A stretch of 64,000 nt of DNA from Dermanyssus gallinae (Eukaryota > Arthropoda > Arachnida > Mesostigmata > Dermanyssidae): NCBI GenBank assembly GCA_003439945.1, contig QVRM01004813.1, positions 27,792-91,791 of the forward strand. The letters run 5' to 3'. A program made the position numbers and the translations under genes. Each line of letters opens with the position of its first letter. Position 1 is the stretch's first letter. Below, in pieces: positions 1 to 13,100 of this stretch. The notes below the pieces were generated by a model. The model saw nothing but the letters and a program-made list of their open reading frames with translations, searched no databases and was not told the DNA's origin.

Positions 1-739
1 ATGACCATGTTCCGAGGCCATGAGATGGAAGGCTTATGCTCTACCAACTTATCATAGCCCCGGTGCCCTTTTTCCGGAGTTTCGGAGAATGCATTGTGCA
101 CAGACAGGATTGACAACCATTCTTCTAGTGTGGGAATCTTACCTGCTAAAACCCGTCCTCCTCCGATGGCAGGTGCACTACACACTGACTGCACGTCCCG
201 CTACTTACGGCCAAAGCACAACCGGAAGAAGCGGGACTTACGTGATTCTGCCGCGGTTTATAGTGGGACACCGCCTTCGTGGCAAATCCGCGACCCAGAT
301 ATGTTTCTTTTAAAAAGAAATGTTTTGCACTTTACTTCGTGATTTGTATAATAAGAGTTATTATAGTTAGTCACTCCTCTCTCGCTTAGCTTCATCTCGT
401 TCTCCAGGTCTTCTTTTTCTGCATAATCCTCTTTATTAATTGCGCTCATCGTAGCATTGGCCAGAGTACGAGCCTAACCAAGGCTACAGCGGCCGTGGTT
501 TTTTACCGTCATTTATGCTATCGTAACTCGTATGGCCCTCTTGCTCTGTACTCTCAATAGTTTTTGCTGGTTACTCTTTTTCATCGCGACTGATCCCCAG
601 ACTAGCGCCGCGTAGAGGACTATGGGCTCCGCCACTGTGGCGGAAACCCGTCGCGTATCCTTCGCCGGATTTTGGCTACCCAAATATGTGCTGACTTCTC
701 TTTATATATAGGGGTACTGCGGGAGTGCCGTTTGTCCCG
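1..739. other. No feature recognised
   Basis: Unique-looking sequence with short chance ORFs only. Confidence 0.5.
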
Positions 740-773
740 ATTCGGCATTATAATCTCGCCCTAGAGTTATATC

Positions 774-1606
774 TTGTACGGGCTTTCCGCAATTTCTGTG
801 GCTGTTCAGACCATGGCCGCCCTAGGCGACATTGCCGGTCTTCCGGCCGGACCTGAGGATTTCGTAGTGGCCATCGTCAACACGGGCGATGCTATGAACG
901 ACCACTTTTATGATCAGGCACCGGGCAAAAAACGTTTGGTAACTCCCAAAGACGCTTCCATAAGTTCCCCGGAGGATCCCGCAATACCGACGCCGAACTC
1001 GGGTCGTTTCTCCGAAGACGCCTTAAATATTATTGAGTAACATATCAAAGAGGTTGTATGTAAGGCCCAGAACAATAAGGTCGAGCTAAAGATAGTTTCA
1101 CAGAAGTTTGGGAACTCTGCGGAAGAAATCGCTAAGCATCAAGGCCGTTCTCCGGCGCAGCGACGCGTGGGAGACCTTAGAAGAGTTCTTCGAAGACCAG
1201 GAAATGCGCACACTAGTAGTGGGGTCCCTGGAAGGCCCCTGAGACCAGAAACTCAACACTCCCATATATCGACTCTACGACAAATGCTGCAATATGGCGC
1301 CGGCATGTTGTCCGCCTATTTGCTGTACATCACGCCGAAGCGTCGTCGTTCTGACTTTCAAAGGATACTTGGAGCTCATGTGATGCAAACACACCAAACC
1401 AGAGCCGGCAGCCCCCTCCGGAGGACTTTGCTCTACCTCAACTCGCCCTGACTGCCCAAATCTCGGTTAGAATCTTGGTTGAGGAAGGCAAGTTTTTTGC
1501 CGACAATTTGAAAATGATCCGGCATCACGTCGGAGACAAAGCGTTCCACGGAGCAACAATTATACGGTCTTTAGGAATCCCTAAAATCCCTTCTACTAGA
1601 GTTTAA
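774..1606 (+). pseudogene. Decayed gag/capsid-like coding remnant, unassigned
   Basis: Coding-like sequence is readable in successive frames. One starts at 774/813 (MAALGDIAGLPAGPEDF...), runs through a stop at 1038-1040 into HIKEVVCKAQNNKVELKIVS, then shifts to SDAWETLEEFFEDQEMRTL. The last, at about 1400-1606, reads SVRILVEEGKFFADNLKMIR and ends STRV before TAA. No zinc knuckle, protease or RT motif is visible. It could be retroelement gag or an old viral nucleocapsid-like insertion; I cannot tell which. The order and consistent strand argue against chance ORFs. Confidence 0.35.
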
Positions 1607-2514
1607 CTCCAAGAATTTGGTTAAACAGCGCTGCAAATTATGCGTTTCTGCGTTCACCTAGCAGCTTTAAGGTTAAAGCAGGTATCACGTCGTGATCCGT
1701 TGCGGTTTTCTTTGTCTTTTGCAATTTTTATTTAGGAGCTTAGTGGCACGTATTCCCTAAACTGCATTCTGATTGTGTTTTCTAACATACCCCCAATTCA
1801 AAAACTCACCAATAGACTCTTTTTAAGTTTGCGTAAAGATCTCTGTGAACTGCCAAGACGATTCACGTTGGTGGCCTTTCTTGTATGCCGTACCTAGCAC
1901 TTGTCTGTTGTGTTTTTGATCCATATGGAGAAGGACAGTTAAGAGAAAGCCATAAAATCCATAAAAAGTAAGAGAAGTAACTTACTGAAGGCTTTTACTA
2001 AGGCTGTATGCCCCTGTTGTTTGATTGATTTATTTTTTATTATATTGATAAGTGTACGTGTGCACATATCACGCTTATACCAGGGGCACATAACGCTGTA
2101 GCCAATAATTATTTATATTGCACTCCCTCGTCTTCTAGTTTATGGGCTGAGCAATTTCATCATACATTTTCATCATTGGGATAGCCTCTGCTTTGAGATT
2201 TTGACCTGTTGCCTTTCTATATCCATGTCTAATCCTATTACTCCTCCGGGTCTTAAATTCCTAAGCCCTTGGTCGTTTATACTCCTTAACTAGGTGATCT
2301 ACCGACTCCCCTGTCTTCCCGCGTATCGACAAATCTCAAACTATTTTTTATGGCATGCCCGCTGCACCCTCGTGTCCAACATATCTGCTCTCGCATCCGC
2401 CAACAGCCCGCTGCCTCTCGTATTATCGTATAACCATTCTACCCCACCTCTTTCTATTTCATAATCCCGTATACTTCCTTTAAACTAGTTTTCTTCATAC
2501 GTGCTGCCCGCCAC

Positions 2515-2553
<39 letters not shown>

Positions 2554-3109
2554 CCCCACTTTTAATTTGCCCACTGGATTTATTAGTGTATGTCCGTTAG
2601 TAGATACTGAGTTATATCTGTCTTGGCGCAAATCTGTCTGCCTGTATTACTTTGTTTTACTCCCATTGCCTTTTTACCCACTATATCTTCTTAACCCATC
2701 GACCGTCATTTAGTGCCCGAATTCTACTGCTATATTTCAGCTTACTTTGTACTTTCCTTTGACACATTTTGACATCCCGCCCTCTCCTTCAAGAAACGTT
2801 TGCTACAATTGAAGCAGCAGCCCATGGGAAACTAATTACTTCCCTCTGAATCCCGTCTAATTTTCTCCATAAACACGAGCTATGTACTATAACAGCGTGT
2901 ACAAACGGCACGTACATTGTTTTACAAATGTCCATTCTAACCACATATCTATTAAACCCCTAGAAACCATTGTGCCTTGCCAAAGTGCTTACCCTGTCTA
3001 CTTTCATTATTCTTAACACGTCTTCCTCTTTGAACAATCCTACACTCATTTTCTTCGACAACATAGTTACGCCTAAATATTTATATTAATCTGCCTCTCT
3101 AAACATAAC
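1607..3109. other. No gene recognised
   Basis: AT-rich sequence with one (AT)n tract at 2519-2545. Nothing else is supported. Confidence 0.5.
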
Positions 3110-3760
3110 TTCCGCTCTAATGCTATCTCTGAAAAGACGTTTGCCAACCATGCGAGGAATTGGAACATCGCTAGCCCTGATAGTTCGTGTGAGCTTTAAA
3201 GACTTTGAAGGGAGAGCTTGCCAGTTTAACGTACTTTCTGAAGCTGATTCAACCTCTAAGAAGGCTATGGCAACGTACGGCAAATGTGGCTCGGATGGCC
3301 TCGCTCAAGTTAAGTGACGCACTATCGTTGCTGGGATCACTAATCAACGATGAGGGCAAGCTATTGACTTGCGTGACAAATATCCGCCGGCACCGCTGAA
3401 CGTGTCATGGCCCCCCGAGTCTACGGGCATTCTCTCTATGTGGTAACGATGACGAAAGACATCACTGAAGATTTGCGATCCTTCACTACTGTCAGCTAGG
3501 CTAGGTAAGCGGACCTGTTAGTGGACCTAACGGTGGAGCCGTTAGGAGCGGCCGCTGCCGCCGACCTTGCTGAGACACTGCCCAGTGTCGTAGACGTCCG
3601 AGACCATGGCCGCATTCCCGACCGGTGGAGGCCTCTCTTCGAAGCAAAGTTATTTGCACCAAGGAAGGCCGAAGGATAAACGTGACCCAGTGCGTAGCCA
3701 TCGTGAATCCTTTTCTTGAAAACGTTCATGTGTGGGCGTTTTCGTGTTTGCCAATTACTT
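3110..3760 (+). pseudogene. RLE-type LINE, N-terminal RT remnant
   Basis: Frames broken by stops and shifts read SDALSLLGSLINDEGK, then AIDLRDKYPPAPLNVSWPPE, the linker that precedes RT in R2-like/RLE LINEs. A third stretch reads RIPDRWRPLFEAKLFAPRKA followed by EG and, after a shift, CVAIVN, matching 'LFxAxLxAxxKxxGGxRPIAxxN' of RT motif 1. The rest of RT is not found downstream. The family is probably the same broad one as the 29.4-kb element, but this is a different copy. Confidence 0.5.
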
Positions 3761-4065
3761 CACCACAGCAAGAAACGATTCATTTTGGAGCTTGAATTAC
3801 AAAAGTAATGTCTCTTTCGACAAATGAATGATTTATGTATACATATATAAACGCTAAACCCCGCTCTCCTATATGTAGAAAGTATTTTGACGTATTTGAT
3901 GTTCCTATTTAAGAGGTCTTGGAACATTTGAATATTATTTTATGCATAACCTCTTGCCGTTTGTAGGAGAGCTCTTAAAGTAGACATTGACTCTCCTTCG
4001 TAGTTCCAATGTTGCGTTCTAACCTCACATTTGTGAATTGTAAGAATATAATTACAATAGTTATA

Positions 4066-4096
<31 letters not shown>

Positions 4097-7000
4097 TTTT
4101 TATAACGGCGTCTAGTATTGGCATTTTTGTTGCAATACATCAGCGGATTTTTCAGCGGACATCATCCTGGTACTTTTTCGTTGCGGGTCAAATAATGCTT
4201 ACCGTGGTTCTACTGTAGGTCGTCGAGCCTTTTGTCCAGTGTCCTCGTCAACTTCGGGACACACACAATATGTGCGTGAGGTGGCCTCGCTTGTGTTTCA
4301 GTCGCTGGTGGATCCCACGGTCGGCTCCGTAGATGCATATATGCTTCGATAGCCAACACGGTCGACTTTATGACTATGTATATGACGTCCCATGCGGGTG
4401 GCTTATTGCGTTCTAGTATCTAGTTTTAGTATCGACACATGTCCGTCGATCAGGACGCCGTAGACCGTTTCTAGCCTTAAGGGTGACTCGGTTACCGATC
4501 ACCCTCGGCTGAACAGCTCGATCGAGGAATCGCTAGTGGCCTCGCGGCGATTTCGCGTCAGCTTGCTAATTTAGTACAGCTTTCCTCACGGATCCACATC
4601 CTCACCCCACGAGCGCATTTTATAGTCAAACACGGCAAAGTCTATTAGCTACGCAAAAATGGTCGTTCACAAGCTGAATCCCGTCGAGTTCTGAAGGAAA
4701 TGTGTCGAGTCATCCACGCGCATATTTAGACGGCTCTTCGGCCGAATCTTATGCAAATCTGACTTGCAGGTCGACGGCAGACGTGTTTCATAGAAGCTTC
4801 AAGCTGGTGGCTCACGCTAGCGTTGGTAATAGCTGTTGTACGCCTTGCAAACAGAGCCTGCCTGGCAGAGCAAACTCCGTGGCGGAACAAATCCTCATCT
4901 TCACGCGTAGGCTGGCTTGCGTCAAACTCCTTTCGTCGAGGTGGAGATCCAGTATGTTTTTAGGAGTGCGGCGAAGCTATACGCAGTGGCGTCCAGATGG
5001 CCATATGCGCTGCTGTAATTATAAAAATATATTATTTGCTGTCCAGCTCGAAAGTTACAAACGCATACATTACTGAAATAAAGGCCATCGCAAAGTCTAA
5101 TATTGCATTAACTTATTAAACATTGTAAGTGAGCATATAACGGCATACTGTTTTCTATGCCATAATCATAGGCTATTATACGCATTACGTTAAGACTTTT
5201 TTTATTTCAGACTCTGAGCAGACAGCTTTGACAGCACTTAGCAATAAACTTGCTAAAATTCTTTGATGTTTAAGGGTACAGTCGTAAGCATGCGTAGTAG
5301 TCCGTCTACCCACGTTAGAAACAAAGATACGGTCATCACATACAGGGTAGGTATGAAAACAAAACGATCATATTAAAATTACCACGAATATGCATTGCAC
5401 TGTGGGACATGAACAACAAGCAATGTCTGGTGGTCGAGTTTGAAAGATCCCAAAATGCTATTCGGCCATTGCGGAAAGGGCTGCGGTGCCAACTTTAGAT
5501 CTTTTTTTGAGGAGCCTCCGGTAAGGCTTACATAACGCTGTATAACGCGATAGTTCCCACGCTCTATGACTAACGCGGTATTTTGCAATTTTTCCACCAG
5601 AGGGGTATAACAACTACACATGTACATAAACCTGCATTTATGTTGTCTGTTGTTGTTTGAGACTACAATCATAAGTAATCATGACTAATGCCTATACCGC
5701 CTTTACTATACCGTTACGCTTCGCCGGCAGCCAGAACGCGCCGAACATAGTGAATATTTGCGGTTTTCTACGCAGATTACGACCACACGGCTGAAAGAAT
5801 GAGAGATGTAGGAAAGCACCACAATTGCTATTGGTCTCCTCAACGACTGCTCCGACACTCATTGATGTACAGACGGCGTTTTGTACTCGAAATGAACTGC
5901 TATCACCAATTGACAAATAATTTATGAAACGGCCTGTTGTTTGGCATCACGGTTGGTAGCCGAATTCTATTTTACAAAAGATGCAAGACTTCTTGACTTG
6001 AGCAGGCTTTTGGGAAATGCATATATATATATATATATATATATATACTTACATCCGGTTATCTTTTAATATTAGTGAATTGAAGCTTGTGGATATTCTT
6101 AATAGTTACACGTAACGTCAACTTAAAACACTAGAACAAGGTACCTAAATAGGCCGATGGATAGCGGCGAGCCATATAAACCATAAACATGCATAAAACG
6201 TGCTTCCAGCTCGTGCAACTGAAATGTATGAAACTGAACCTTTTACACTGGCAAATTAATTCGCCATACGTTATCTACCGTTCGATTGTTAATGACTAGC
6301 TATGGGTACAACAACAGTTAACAGCTGCAAAAGCCGCGCGTTCAATTTTTTATGGTAGCATTGAATTGGTTTATATGTTTACAACTGTTACAATTTTGTA
6401 AATTACATTAGGTTTAGCCGCATGTTAAAGGTTTAATAAATAATAAATAGGTTTTAATACAATATGCGTGTGTCCTCCAAGGATACGTCCGACAGCTGCC
6501 CTATTATTTTAATAATACCATACCATCTATATCATCTCTATCTATATGTAGTTATGATTGCACTATGGTCTTGTCATGTCGAGTAGTGCAATTGTTGTTT
6601 TATGCGCATGGACTGTCACGCGATCGTAGTCGAATAACGATAATTGATCACTTCTTTTTAGCAACAATTATTGGCATCGTTCGTATACAACCGAAGAGCA
6701 CAGGCACCTATAAAATTACGTGTTACTTCTCTACAATACACAGCCTCTATTCATTGTACAAATTAATTACTTACTTGATAACTGGCATTAAGTAGCAGCT
6801 GTGAACTTGACACGAAAAACTATATTGTTTTGGGAAGATGAAAACGACCCTGACTAGATAGAGCAGAAAGATATACTACCGTTCAACTGAACGCAATGTT
6901 TTGCAGCCGGGCATCTTCCAATGGATAGATACATGACGTTTGCCAATACGTCAGTAGCGGTAAAAGCATTCCCCTGTCTTCAATATCCGCAGTATTTTAA

Positions 7001-8522
7001 ATTTCTAAAAATAGAATTGAACAAAAGACAGATGGCACTTCAACTGAATTTGACACTTGGCCATGTTTCTCAGGCATGAAATATATTTCGTAGGTGCTTC
7101 ACACGATTTGACGTGTGGTTCATCAGTGCCAGACCACATATGCTACATCATCAAATGTCGACGCGTGCACTTTCCTGTAGATGTTATTGGAACAGATACC
7201 TTTCGGGAAGAGAACGTGAAGCCAAAAAATGGGTGCGCACCTTCTTGCGACTAACAAGCGACCATGTTTTAGCGGAAAAAGGATAGATATTCCTGTCGAA
7301 CGTCAACACTAGCCATGCCTATATTTCATGAACATTGCTGTGGTCACATTTTACCTACGTGAGCAAAAAAAGTATTTTTTCTTTTTTATTGTACGGGTTG
7401 CACTTTGTAACGTTTTTGCAAAATGTATGGCTGGATTCAGAGATATTACTACTGCCAGTAATTTATGCCCAGCCGTTTCTCTGCAGAAAAAAACAACCAA
7501 TATATTATCGTGCAGCCAGAGAATTAAAAAACACCAATTTGAAAATTAGTTACCGAAGCCGGTTTTGCAACACAGAGTAGTTTGCTACATCGGCCGAGAC
7601 GAATCAGTAACTGACAGTCACAACATGGTATCGTAGTGCGAATGTTACAGACGGCGACAGAAGGGCAGTTTACTTCTCTTTCGTCTCCTAGACCCAACAA
7701 CTCACACAAGGTCGAGTAAGAGAAATGAGCGTGCTAGCGAACCACTAGTTCTAGTTCTAGACGTTCTTGGCGTTCTACACCATGCCTTTCAATCCCACTA
7801 CATTTATGTAGAAGTAGAAAGCGTTCAGTGTCTTAAAATTATTCGCGTGAAAGCTGTTGACGTTTGCGAGTGTTGCGAGTTTGTGCCTTCAGCTGACGTT
7901 ATTACGGAGGAGGGTATCGCTGGATACAAACTGCAACGAAAAAGAAATAACTGCGCATCTTGTTGCCAGGGATCTAACAAGTGTTGTGTCAAGGAAAAAA
8001 AAGAAAAAAAAGTCTTTTAAAACGATTACAGGTCACAGGTAACGCTATTCTAGTGCAGAAATAAAGACTTACTCACGTCGAATGTCACAATTTACTACTA
8101 TACACGACCTTTGAGACGGCTTTAACTACGCGCTGTTATTATAAGAAATTTTACATAATTCCATCTCCGAGTACGCACATTCGCAGGTCACCGCACAGTC
8201 ACCAAAATAAAGCTCAACATCGGGATACGCTTCAACGATTCTAGCTCTTCTCACTAGAGTATGCCCCGTCGTAACGTGTTTGGACACTGGAAGCGACGTC
8301 TAGAGATACGAGTTGATTCCGACGTCACCTTGAGCGCCTACCAAACGTTATCAGGTTTCGTCGTACTCTAGATGAGAGGTGAAACAATCAGTGTTTACAA
8401 TAGCAGCATCTGGCTTCGATCGAGTCCACATGGATACAATGTTGGCCAACACTTTTATTCCTGTGAAGAACGCTAAGCGTATGTACGGGGCGTATATTTT
8501 TAGCGGTCTAGAAAGCGTATCT

Positions 8523-8570
8523 CAAATTGGAATTGGTTTTGTCTGTACGGGGAAAACCAATTTCAATTTG
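8523..8570. repeat. Inverted repeat, 18-bp arms
   Basis: CAAATTGGAATTGGTTTT and AAAACCAATTTCAATTTG pair with one mismatch around a 12-base loop. GCGTATATT occurs on both sides in direct orientation. Function unknown. Confidence 0.7.
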
Positions 8571-8604
8571 GCGTATATTAGTGCTCAGAGGAAGACAATT
8601 TGTG

Positions 8605-8760
8605 TTTAGATAGAACTCGCTCTCTCTCTCACTCCTCTATCTCTCTCTCAATCCTCCATCTCTCTCACTCCTCTCTCGCGCTCTCTCTCTCTCTCTCTCT
8701 CTCTCGCTCCTCTATCTCTCTCTCACTCCTTTCTCGCGCTTTCTCTCGCTCGTGTGCGCG
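8605..8760. repeat. CT-rich microsatellite
   Basis: Imperfect CTCT tract with CACTCC and CGCG interruptions. The open frame through it (Ser/Leu-rich) is an artefact. Confidence 0.9.
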
Positions 8761-9361
8761 CGTGCTCTACAAGACGAGATCAGTCAAGAATTCCGTGACG
8801 TGATTGTGGCACGGACGGATCTAGAGGGACTTACAAGTCAATCTGCTAGTGATTTAGCTAAAGCTAGCCTCAACGTCGATTTAGAGCGTTAGCGGGGAAC
8901 TTTGTCCATCTTCGCAATCTTCGTAGTGACCGAGTTTGGAGCGAGCGGAGTGGACAATTTCGCAGTCACATTGTCCGCGGTTAGGCCTGGTCGTTCCCGA
9001 TTCCCACGGTAGTTGTGCAGGCTACTGCTGGTTGAGGTTGAGGAAAAGTGATTTACGAGCACAGCTGTCCAACGGGTGCATGGCTATGTGTACACAGCTC
9101 AGCAGCCAATGTGGTTATTGTCTGGATGCTGCAGTTTACTCAAATGTAGTAGTAAGGATTAAGCGAGTCTGTCCGCAGATAGGACGCCGTCATTCTTCGT
9201 CGATCCGGGGCGCCATCGTGTAAGGTGTTTTGGATCCGTTAGGAATCTTAAACACACAATGTCGTACAGTTGTTAACGGTAGACGTCCCAGACGACGTGA
9301 CATAGACATAGCTGTTATAGTTACAAATTATTAGGAACGCGCATATGGACAAGCTATTTTA

Positions 9362-9458
9362 CTCGTTACGTCATGACTAGAGAGCAATTCGGAATAAAGA
9401 TCACCACGATTGTCCTTCAACACAAATAATGTAGTTTGGTGTGGATTTTTAAAACGTA
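9362..9458 (+). repeat. Dispersed repeat unit, copy 1
   Basis: Shares TACGTCATGACTAGAGA, GATCACCACGATT and AATAATGTAGT blocks with 9606-9694 in direct orientation. Differences are mostly small indels. A partial inverted copy of the unit end lies at 9573-9604. The units are separated by AT-rich microsatellite. Confidence 0.8.
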
Positions 9459-9572
9459 ACATTATATATATTAATATATCATCTATATATCTATATATAT
9501 ATATATATAGATCTATACTATATATACTAATATATAGATAGATATATATATATATATATAATATAATATAAT

Positions 9573-9604
9573 TACGTTTAAAGATCCACAACTACATTCA
9601 TTTA
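9573..9604 (-). repeat. Inverted partial copy of the 9.4-kb repeat end
   Basis: TACGTTTAAAGATCCACAAC and the following bases are the reverse complement of the unit end (GTAGT...GGATCTTTAAACGTA). With copy 1 this forms an inverted repeat around a loop of about 110 bp of AT, like a foldback element. Confidence 0.7.
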
Positions 9605-9605
9605 C

Positions 9606-9694
9606 CTCGTACGTCATGACTAGAGATCAATTTCGAATAAGATCACCACGATTTCCTTCAACCAAAAATAATGTAGTGGGGATCTTTAAACGTA
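9606..9694 (+). repeat. Dispersed repeat unit, copy 2
   Basis: Direct partner of 9362-9458. It ends GGGGATCTTTAAACGTA and runs straight into an (AT)n tract, like copy 1. Confidence 0.8.
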
Positions 9695-9910
9695 TATATA
9701 TATACATCTATACTATATATTATATATATATATATATTATATATATATATGTATATATATAGTATATATGTATATATATATATTAATAGATATATATCTA
9801 TATATATATTGACTAGCAAATCTTAGGATTCAATTTCCTGCGACATCCCGAATGAATACACTGCTCAGGAAAGTCAAATATCCTGCATTGATTATGATAT
9901 CAGCAAAAAC

Positions 9911-9948
<38 letters not shown>

Positions 9949-10591
9949 CTACAATTTTTACACTTCAATTGTGTACCATAGCTTAGAATGCAAAGCCAAA
10001 GAAGACGAAAACTGGACTCATTTGAGTTCAGTCACTTTCCCGACGCTTAAGCGGTGTGCCGACCACGCAATTACAGCAACGCTTTGCTAGCACAATCGGC
10101 TGGCATATCCGTTATACGGCGATAGAAGTGACCGCGCGTGAAGGTTTACCATTGCATCATTTGTGGAGCTCGCGGCACTGATAAGGATTTTGTGCGTGTA
10201 TACTCTACTGTCTGAATTACCAGTGAAGTCAAAGCCACAAATTCTGAACGTTTTACGGATCGTGAGGCGTCTGACGGTTGTACACAACTCAACGGTATAT
10301 CCGCGATAGACTGAACTGTTTAGTGAAATCGGTCACTCGATAATGCATAGCTCATCGAGTAAGAAATAAAGAAAGAGACTATGCTAAAAACAGAGAAATG
10401 TTAAAGAAACTCTTCGCCAAACCTGCCACATTTCAGCCAGATGTCTGCACACACCACCTGTTTATTATATTTGTTTTATTATGTTATTTTATCTAGTTGT
10501 CGTCTGCGGAGGGAGCGGCGTCGGCATCTCACGTCATTAGCGATAGATTTAAAGAGTGCATGTCCCTCCAGAACCTCATCCCTTGATGACG

Positions 10592-10674
10592 GCAGCAGCA
10601 GCAGCAGCGGCAACAACAACAACAACAACAACAACAACACAACAACAACAACAACAACAACAACCAACAACAAC

Positions 10675-10728
<54 letters not shown>

Positions 10729-10770
10729 CAACAACACAACAACAACAACAACAACACAACAACAACAAAA
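10592..10770. repeat. (CAG)5 then long (CAA)n microsatellite
   Basis: About 160 bp of CAA/ACA with occasional dropped bases, which create apparent poly-Gln/Asn/Thr frames. These frames lack any flanking conserved protein and I do not call them genes. Confidence 0.95.
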
Positions 10771-11557
10771 CAACATCGTCATCATCATCATTAGCGACAC
10801 GCATCGCAACGACACCGCGCAGCAACGCAAAGAAGAATATACAATAATGATGACATGAAGTAGCAGATACTCTAGGCCATCCTCTGTCCCCTACGGACTT
10901 GAGATATGGCGGTGAGGCATATCGTCAATGCACCGATATGGCCGGGCATGACAGAGGAAGAAGAAGAAGAGATCGTATAGTCACAACATCAACGTCAGCA
11001 GACAACCTGGCGAAACTTCTTGGCCTTGCCACCCGTGTGCGCGCTAAGAATCAAATAAACAACCGCGCAAGAGCAGCAGCCCATAATACAAGAATTAGTA
11101 AAAATCTCAACAACAGCGTCAGGGATCATAGTAATGATACAATTATTCGAACGCGTGTCAGGTCGGGCCCTAATCGCCGCCAATGATCGAATGTAAATTG
11201 GTTTAAAAAATGGTTTCGGAAACCCTAGGCAGTAAGCGCCGTTTCGAAATACGTGGTTTCAGCGGGATTGCTTGATTGTCGATCGAATGCGGGTAGCTGT
11301 TGATCGAACCAAAAGCACCAGGTTTGACCACCAGATAAACTGCGACCCCGCTCTAGTCATTTTACACGCAGAATTAGACTACATAATTTTTAAACTCTAA
11401 CTTTTAACTTAGTGCGGGGGGGGGGAGTTGGATAGTAAAGCACCATCTCTTTTTATTGAGACATCTGTGCTCCCCGTGTTTTTTTTTCGATTACGGTCGA
11501 TATTTAATGCACTCTGGCATTCACCGTGCTTAAATTGGGAACCATGAAAACCAATTT

Positions 11558-11636
11558 AGGAGTGGCCGGTCTGGGTTTCGAACCCAGACCTCCCGAATGC
11601 AAAGCCAAAGCTGTTGCCACTAAGCCATCTTGCTCG
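11558..11636 (-). repeat. tRNA-derived SINE head (copy 1)
   Basis: The minus strand carries a Pol III A box TGGCTTAGTGG (11627-11617) and a perfect B box GGTTCGAAACC (11584-11574), with a good T-stem (GGTCTGGG/CCCAGACC). The anticodon stem does not pair well and the acceptor ends do not match, so this is tRNA-derived rather than a working tRNA gene. A related copy is at 57831. Confidence 0.65.
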
Positions 11637-12041
11637 TAAACTACATAATTAATGAAAGTGCACGTAATAAACATTTTGTCGACGAAGAATAGAATGATCT
11701 TAACAATTAATGTTCTTAATAAGTTAGTCAGTGTTTTGTCCATCAAAATGAATTGAATCAAAACGAGATACACGTTCTCAGAACGATGAACTATGCATGT
11801 AGATGCGATACATTTTAGCATATATAAATGTAGACGTGATACAATTTGGCTCTATTTCATACAATGTTGTTAACTTTTTTCAGGTAGATTTCAGGTACGA
11901 CTAGATTACATTATAAAGCAAAATATACAGATGTAGGGCAATTTTTTCAACTTTCTTAGGAAGAGGCGCGCGGGTCTTCGTTACCTTTACATCCTGTGCT
12001 GGGTCTGCAGTGTGCCATTCCCATATGCCGCTCTTATGTAA

Positions 12042-13100
12042 TACATAATAGCTTTATTAACCAATGGTTGGTTTACAATATTGCGCGTACAGAGAAAACA
12101 CGCATTCACATATACATATATTCATCACGGTTCTAAAAGTCGAGTCAACGGAACTGCTCTGTTGCATTGTTTAAGGTGACATAATTCACACTGTCTCCCG
12201 CAGAGTTTGCACAAGCATAGCAAGGACATTTCATGGAACTTCTCCCGAATACAGATCTTCATGTGGAAGTCATGTACAGCAATTTGTGCAATTAGGTGTC
12301 TATTCTCATAGTTGCAGCGCTTCCATGAACTACACGTCATTGCCTGGGTTTCATAAAAGAGCGGGTCTTCCATGTCCATTCAATGTCTGCCATCTTATTC
12401 TCCCATTCAGACATGTACTCGTTGAAACCTGCCGTTTTCGGTAACACGTGTCTTTTTTGTAAATTCTCAACAAATAGCGGAGTCGACGCCAATAAATAGA
12501 CTAATCTGTTGAGACTAGTGCGGTGGACTCTTAGCGCCTTATTTAGAAAAGTGGCCTTGATTTGGTCAAGCGTCTTAAAGTTTAACTTCGATAGATGCGG
12601 CCATATCACCTGTATACCGTAAGAAACAGTAGGCGCAATCATCAGGTTAAAGAGGTGAACGGCAACGTCCATTGATAGTTTATGAGGGTCTCGGATACTA
12701 TAAAAGGACTGTAGTCCTTTCCGAATTCGTTCATCAATGCGCCTCGAGAAGGTCGTACCTCGAGACGAGAACATAACCCCTAGGTTTGAAAAGTTCGATA
12801 TGCCGCTTTTATGTGACACGGTCAAGCCCAAAATGATCTTAGTCGATTTTAACGTACCAAATAGATTGGTCAGATCCACCACCACTAGAATCTGACTCAG
12901 CGAATACAATCAATGCATTTCATCATTTCGTTGACGAGATAACTCGCCCAGACGAGCCAGGTAGTAAAGCGCGTTTATTGAACTGCCTTTAATATCCGAC
13001 TCACCAATTATTTTATGTTCTATACCTTCTGATAGAAACTCAGTTCTTGTAGCGTTTATGCGATCAATACCAAAATAGAGCGGCCGAAAATGGGTTTCAA
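12042..13100 (-). mobile_element. LINE 3' end: RT thumb region and 3' UTR (copy 1)
   Basis: The minus-strand ORF at 12909-12337 encodes SNLGVMFSSRGTTFSRRIDE, then RKGLQSFYSIRDPHK, LFNLMIAPTVSYGIQVIW and RLVYLLASTPLF. This pattern is typical of the RT C-terminal/thumb region of CR1/Jockey/I-type LINEs. Upstream to about 13100 a second frame is readable (LYFGIDRINATRTEFLSEGI...NALYYLARLGELSRQRNDEMH, then a stop), so the copy is broken. The catalytic RT core is missing or unreadable. The 3' end near 12042 is set by a 94%-identical truncated copy at 40893. Confidence 0.75.

Larger units (their letters stand above)
3761..9361. other. No gene recognised
   Basis: (AT)n at 4063-4088 followed by a T run, (AT)n at 6019-6047, the 8.5-kb hairpin and the CT tract. 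ORFs of 60-124 codons here lack recognisable motifs, including the longest at 4702-5076. Confidence 0.5.
9459..9945. repeat. AT-rich microsatellite complex
   Basis: Imperfect (AT)n, TATATC and ATAGAT tracts at 9464-9572, 9693-9810 and 9912-9945, interrupted by the repeat units listed separately. No coding content. Confidence 0.9.

Noticed and set aside
4200..4240. Similarity of the minus strand to the TM4 exon (GGCTCGACGACCTACAG before a GTAAGC)
   Set aside because: Only about 17 bp match with two mismatches, the upstream frame hits a stop, and it lacks the rest of the TM4 motif. Judged chance.
10441..10858. Long open frames of poly-Gln/Asn/Thr on both strands
   Set aside because: They are six-frame readings of one (CAA)n tract, with no conserved flanking protein.
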